Origin: Candidatus Poribacteria bacterium
GTDB lineage: Bacteria; Poribacteria; WGA-4E; WGA-3G
Reading direction: 5' to 3'
NCBI GenBank assembly: GCA_022828145.1
Contig: JAJEJA010000104.1
Coordinates: 1 to 64,000, forward strand
Length of the DNA: 64,000 nucleotides
Positions within the stretch are counted from its first letter, which is position 1. Each line of letters opens with the position of its first letter. Made by a program: the position numbers and the translations under genes. Below are positions 60,824 through 64,000 of the stretch, in pieces. The notes beneath the pieces were generated by a model. It made no database searches and had not been told where the DNA came from. It saw only the letters and a list, made by a program, of their open reading frames with translations.

Positions 60824-62212
60824 TTACTTGCCAACACAGAACTGTGAGAAGATTCTGTCTAATATATCCTCTGTTGTGGTCTTACCGACGATGTCGCCAA
60901 GAGCATCCAGACTGATACGGATGTCAACTGAGACAAGGTCGGGAGGCATCTCATTTTCTAAACTGGTCATAACATCATTAAGTGCTTCATGTGATCTTCG
61001 TAAAGCGTCGTAATGTCGTGTGTTCGTTACTATTGGGGATTCACCCAGTGTAAATTCTCCACTGAGGAATTCATCGCGAATTGCAGTTTTCAACGTGTCA
61101 ATTCCCTTTCCTTCAGTAATTGCGGTCTGAATAATCCGCGTTTTGGGGGAATGTTCTGTTAAGACATGCTGTTGTAGTATAACAGGTAGATCTATTTTGT
61201 TTAGAATAAGAATTGTGTGATGGGAATTGGCAATTTGCAGCAATTCAATGTCGGCATCGTTCATAGTTTGCGAGGCATCAAACATGAGTAGAAGAAATTC
61301 TGCCTTTCTGAGAACATTACGACTTCTTTCTACACCTTGCTGTTCTACAATATCGTCCGTGTGTCGTATTCCTGCCGTATCAATAAGGTTTATCGGTAGA
61401 CCGTCTATGTTTATGGTCTCGTGGATTGTGTCTCGCGTCGTACCTGGTCTATCTGTGACAATGGCACGAGAAGTTTCAACGAGTGCGTTGAATAGGCTGG
61501 ATTTCCCGACATTCGGCTTACCCAAGATAGCAACATTGACACCATCTTTTATCAGACGTCCTTCCGAAGCAGTTTTGATTAAATGTTCAATATCTTTCTG
61601 AAGAGTTCGGACAGTCTGTAGTTGAATATCGGTATGCATAAAATCAAGGTCTTCATCGGGAAAATCGATAGAGGCTTCAACTTCTGCTAACAGATTGGCA
61701 AGTGTGTCACTGAGTTGGTTCACATGTTCTGAGAGTTTACCTGAAAGTGTATCAATTGCGATTTTTCTACTGAGTTCTGTTTTAGCACTAATCAGTTCAG
61801 TTACAGCCTCTGCTTGCGCGAGGTCAAGTCTGCCATTTAGAAAAGCACGTTTTGTAAATTCCCCTGGTGCGGCAAGTCTTGCGCCTGCCTTGACGACTAA
61901 GTCTAATACGTTGGCTAAAGTGACAATACCGCCATGGCAGTTAAATTCCACGATATCTTCAGTTGTATAGGATTTTGGTGCACGCATGATACCGAGTAGG
62001 ACTTCGTCAACAACTTCATCTGATGCAGTTGTATCTATAATATGTCCGTGTGTGAGTGTATGTGTTGGAAGTTTGTCTGTTGAGACTGTTTGTGAGGGAC
62101 GGAACAGTTGAGATGCGATCTGAATTGCCAGCGGACCACTGACACGAACTATTCCGATGCCACCTTCTCCGCGAGGTGTTGCTATGGCAGCGATGGTATC
62201 ATCAAGATGCAT
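60824..62212 (-). CDS. mnmE: tRNA uridine-5-carboxymethylaminomethyl modification GTPase MnmE
   Basis: A 462-residue GTPase that with MnmG modifies the wobble uridine of tRNAs. N-terminal formyl-THF-binding domain (DTIAAIATPRGEGGIGIVRVSG), helical domain with FTKRAFLNGRLDLAQAEAV, and the Ras-like G domain: G1 GKPNVGKSS, G2 TTRDTI, G3 DTAG, G4 NKID. The C-terminal CVGK carries the conserved Cys. It follows jag and yidC in the canonical order. Confidence 0.96.
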   Translation of the reverse strand: MHLDDTIAAIATPRGEGGIGIVRVSGPLAIQIASQLFRPSQTVSTDKLPTHTLTHGHIIDTTASDEVVDEVLLGIMRAPKSYTTEDIVEFNCHGGIVTLANVLDLVVKAGARLAAPGEFTKRAFLNGRLDLAQAEAVTELISAKTELSRKIAIDTLSGKLSEHVNQLSDTLANLLAEVEASIDFPDEDLDFMHTDIQLQTVRTLQKDIEHLIKTASEGRLIKDGVNVAILGKPNVGKSSLFNALVETSRAIVTDRPGTTRDTIHETINIDGLPINLIDTAGIRHTDDIVEQQGVERSRNVLRKAEFLLLMFDASQTMNDADIELLQIANSHHTILILNKIDLPVILQQHVLTEHSPKTRIIQTAITEGKGIDTLKTAIRDEFLSGEFTLGESPIVTNTRHYDALRRSHEALNDVMTSLENEMPPDLVSVDIRISLDALGDIVGKTTTEDILDRIFSQFCVGK

Positions 62213-62224
62213 TTCGCTAATCCG

Positions 62225-62848
62225 TTAGTACTTTTGTCTTGTAACAACTACTCGGCGCATATCCCCTTCACCTTGACTAAAGGTAGAGACATCATCGTCA
62301 TTTTGCAAAGTAAGATGTATGATGCGACGATCTTTTGCTGACATAGGTGAAAGTGTAGCATCTTGCCGCGTTCTTTTTACTTTCGCTGCAACCTGATGTG
62401 CGAGGTCTGTAAGCATCTGTTCTCTGCGTTCCCTATATCCTTCGGTATTGACGAAAATTTTCTTTTTTGCAAGAGCGTTCTTATTGACGATGCAATTGAG
62501 TATACGTTCAATAGCATCGAGTGTTTGTCCATGCTTTCCGATAAGCAGTGCGGGTGAATCGGTTTTCATATTCAGATGCAGACTACCGTCAATAAACTCA
62601 GATTCGACGGTTCCGTCTATACCGATACGCGTGAGCATTTCTCTCAGTACGGCATCTGGGGCGGCGGTAATATCTTCTTTGAGTGTTGCGCGAATCTTAG
62701 CGGGTTTCGCGCCAAAACTCAAGATACCTTTTGTGGGTTCATTAATTATGATGATATTAACATCTTCGCGCGTTGCCTTGAGCTGCAAAAGAGCGAGCTC
62801 CATAGCTTCTTCTACAGTATCGGCTTCAGTCTCAATATAGTTTTGCAA
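62225..62848 (-). CDS. khpB: RNA-binding protein Jag/KhpB
   Basis: A 207-residue RNA-binding protein of the SpoIIIJ-associated family. It has an N-terminal Jag_N domain (IETEADTVEEAMELALLQL... GILSFGAKPAKIRATL), a KH domain with the GKHGQTLDAIERIL loop, and an R3H end with MSAKDRRIIHLTL. It lies 12 bases upstream of mnmE and follows yidC. Confidence 0.93.
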   Translation of the reverse strand: MQNYIETEADTVEEAMELALLQLKATREDVNIIIINEPTKGILSFGAKPAKIRATLKEDITAAPDAVLREMLTRIGIDGTVESEFIDGSLHLNMKTDSPALLIGKHGQTLDAIERILNCIVNKNALAKKKIFVNTEGYRERREQMLTDLAHQVAAKVKRTRQDATLSPMSAKDRRIIHLTLQNDDDVSTFSQGEGDMRRVVVTRQKY

Positions 62849-62935
62849 GTGGGAGTACTCCTTATCTGTGTTGAAGAATTACGCTACCTACAGAATTAAA
62901 CAGGACAGACAGAATTAAACAGGACAGAACAATAC

Positions 62936-64000
62936 TCATTTTGGTTTGCGTTTTGGTGTGTTTTCTTTTATGTCAGGTTCACCGTCATGGAAGAATTTTG
63001 TTTGTATATATTGTTGCCCTACAGTGAAAATGTTATTACATAACCAGTATAAGACGAATCCGGAAGCCCAGTTATAGAAGATGAAGACGAAGATAAGTGG
63101 CATGAACTTCATAAGTTTTGCCTGCATACCTGTTGATGCTGGCGTTGGTGACATACCCCCTACAAATTTCTGCTGGAGCATGGTTGTTACACCATTTAAG
63201 ATCGGTAAGAATCTTATTGCATCAATAGTGCCAAACGCTGGTAGTATTATAGGTATTGAAAACGGCAGTTTATAGAGTGTATCTGGTGCTGACAGATCGT
63301 TTATCCATAGCAGAAATGGTGCCCCTCTGAATTCTACTGCGCTTCCCAATAGTGCAAAAAGCGCCCAAAAGATTGGCAATTGGGGTATCCATGGAATACA
63401 TCCGCTTAAAGGGTTTACACCGTTTTCTTTGTAAATTCGCATGGATGCTTTGTTGAATTTCTGCGGGTCATCCCTGTATTTCTCCCTTAATTCAGTCAAC
63501 TGTGGTTGCAGTTGCTGCATTTTCTTCATAGAAACGTGTGCTTTTCGTGTTAGTGGGAAAGATATGACTTTTACCAAGAATGTTAGCAGAATAATGGCTA
63601 TACCGTAGTTTTGAAAAACATGATATAATCCTTTGACAACCCATAACATTGCCCATGCCACTGGTGCAAAGAAACCGAAATCTATAATTTTAGGTAGTTT
63701 TATTTCTGTTTCTACTGCGTTTGGAGGTGTGACCTGCTTCAATATGGTATCGTCTTTTGGTCCGACATACAAACGAAATGTGTGTGTCTGTTTTTCCAGG
63801 GACGCGAGACTAAATTGAGGTATCCTTAGAACTGCGGTTTCTGTCGGTGCCGTAACGACGTCAGCTTTATCCTTGTTTGCTTCATCATTAACTAACAGAT
63901 ATGTAGACTTAAGTTCTGGATCGGGGATCATTATTGCGCTAAAGTACTGACTGCTTAGACCTGCCCAGAGGACTGTTATATCTACTATTTCCTGTTTGAG
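62936..64000 (-). CDS. yidC: Membrane protein insertase YidC (5' end outside window)
   Basis: The frame is open to the right window edge; the first ATG inside (63931) is not the real start because the preceding codons read WAGLSSQYFSAI, part of the YidC periplasmic domain. The C-terminal insertase core is complete: VVKGLYHVFQNYGIAIILLTFLVKVISFPLTRKAHVSMKKMQQLQPQLTELREKY, ISGCIPWIPQLPIFWALFALL-like segment and the last helices (FVFIFYNWASGFVLYWLCNNI). It ends in a basic tail (PKRKPK). rnpA and rpmH would be expected just beyond the edge. Confidence 0.94.
   Translation of the reverse strand, partial: LKQEIVDITVLWAGLSSQYFSAIMIPDPELKSTYLLVNDEANKDKADVVTAPTETAVLRIPQFSLASLEKQTHTFRLYVGPKDDTILKQVTPPNAVETEIKLPKIIDFGFFAPVAWAMLWVVKGLYHVFQNYGIAIILLTFLVKVISFPLTRKAHVSMKKMQQLQPQLTELREKYRDDPQKFNKASMRIYKENGVNPLSGCIPWIPQLPIFWALFALLGSAVEFRGAPFLLWINDLSAPDTLYKLPFSIPIILPAFGTIDAIRFLPILNGVTTMLQQKFVGGMSPTPASTGMQAKLMKFMPLIFVFIFYNWASGFVLYWLCNNIFTVGQQYIQTKFFHDGEPDIKENTPKRKPK

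Overview
The window is one bacterial chromosome fragment of moderate GC, with genes on both strands, interspersed palindromic repeats and no rRNA or tRNA gene that I can see. The gene content most resembles Candidatus Poribacteria or a close relative in the Planctomycetes-like part of the tree. The evidence is three phytanoyl-CoA dioxygenases, two Gfo/Idh/MocA oxidoreductases, two Ldh-type dehydrogenases, a DUF1549/DUF1553 cytochrome protein, four LamG lipoprotein-like or secreted proteins with a shared C-terminal motif, and a C-terminal sorting module carrying PNPFNPETWIPYQL. This assignment is inference from content, not from a marker tree.

Layout. 0-8 kb: end of a large secreted protein, a haloacid dehalogenase, an oxidoreductase, a sulfotransferase, then a plus-strand catabolic-looking run (solute-binding lipoprotein, Ldh dehydrogenase, sugar isomerase/epimerase, unknown 531-residue protein). 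8-12.2 kb: three related secreted proteins sharing one N-terminal module but carrying different C-termini. 12.3-22 kb: second Ldh protein, LamG proteins, small unknown genes, a zinc-ribbon/UPF0145/DUF2085-like operon and a dioxygenase. 22-30 kb: DUF1549/DUF1553 protein, then an operon of class II aldolase-like protein, coiled-coil protein, CapA-like protein and Lon protease. 30-34 kb: rho-rpmE-prfA-prmC housekeeping operon. 34-42.5 kb: TPR lipoprotein, oxidoreductase, orphan YgiT/MqsA-like protein, and a succinate dehydrogenase operon (membrane anchor, flavoprotein, iron-sulfur protein). 43.4-52 kb: a defence island with a single-polypeptide DarT-DarG-like toxin/antitoxin fusion and a type III restriction-modification system with a small extra gene between mod and res, separated by about 1.8 kb of repeats and palindromes. 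52-59.5 kb: VWA membrane protein, dioxygenase, TPP enzyme, LamG protein, HAD phosphatase and pseudouridine synthase. 59.5-64 kb: a thioredoxin-TPR protein whose active-site first Cys is encoded by in-frame TGA, then mnmE, jag/khpB and yidC (cut by the window edge), in the usual order seen near the rpmH-rnpA locus.

The two strongest discoveries are the probable selenoprotein at 59485-60624 (UGWC redox motif, strong ribosome binding site, and a bacterial-SECIS-like hairpin immediately after the TGA) and the fused DarT/DarG-like protein at 43477-44646. Intergenic space is dominated by at least five families of short palindromic repeats and by purine-rich tracts, including one 115-base element with 13-base terminal inverted repeats that looks like a MITE.
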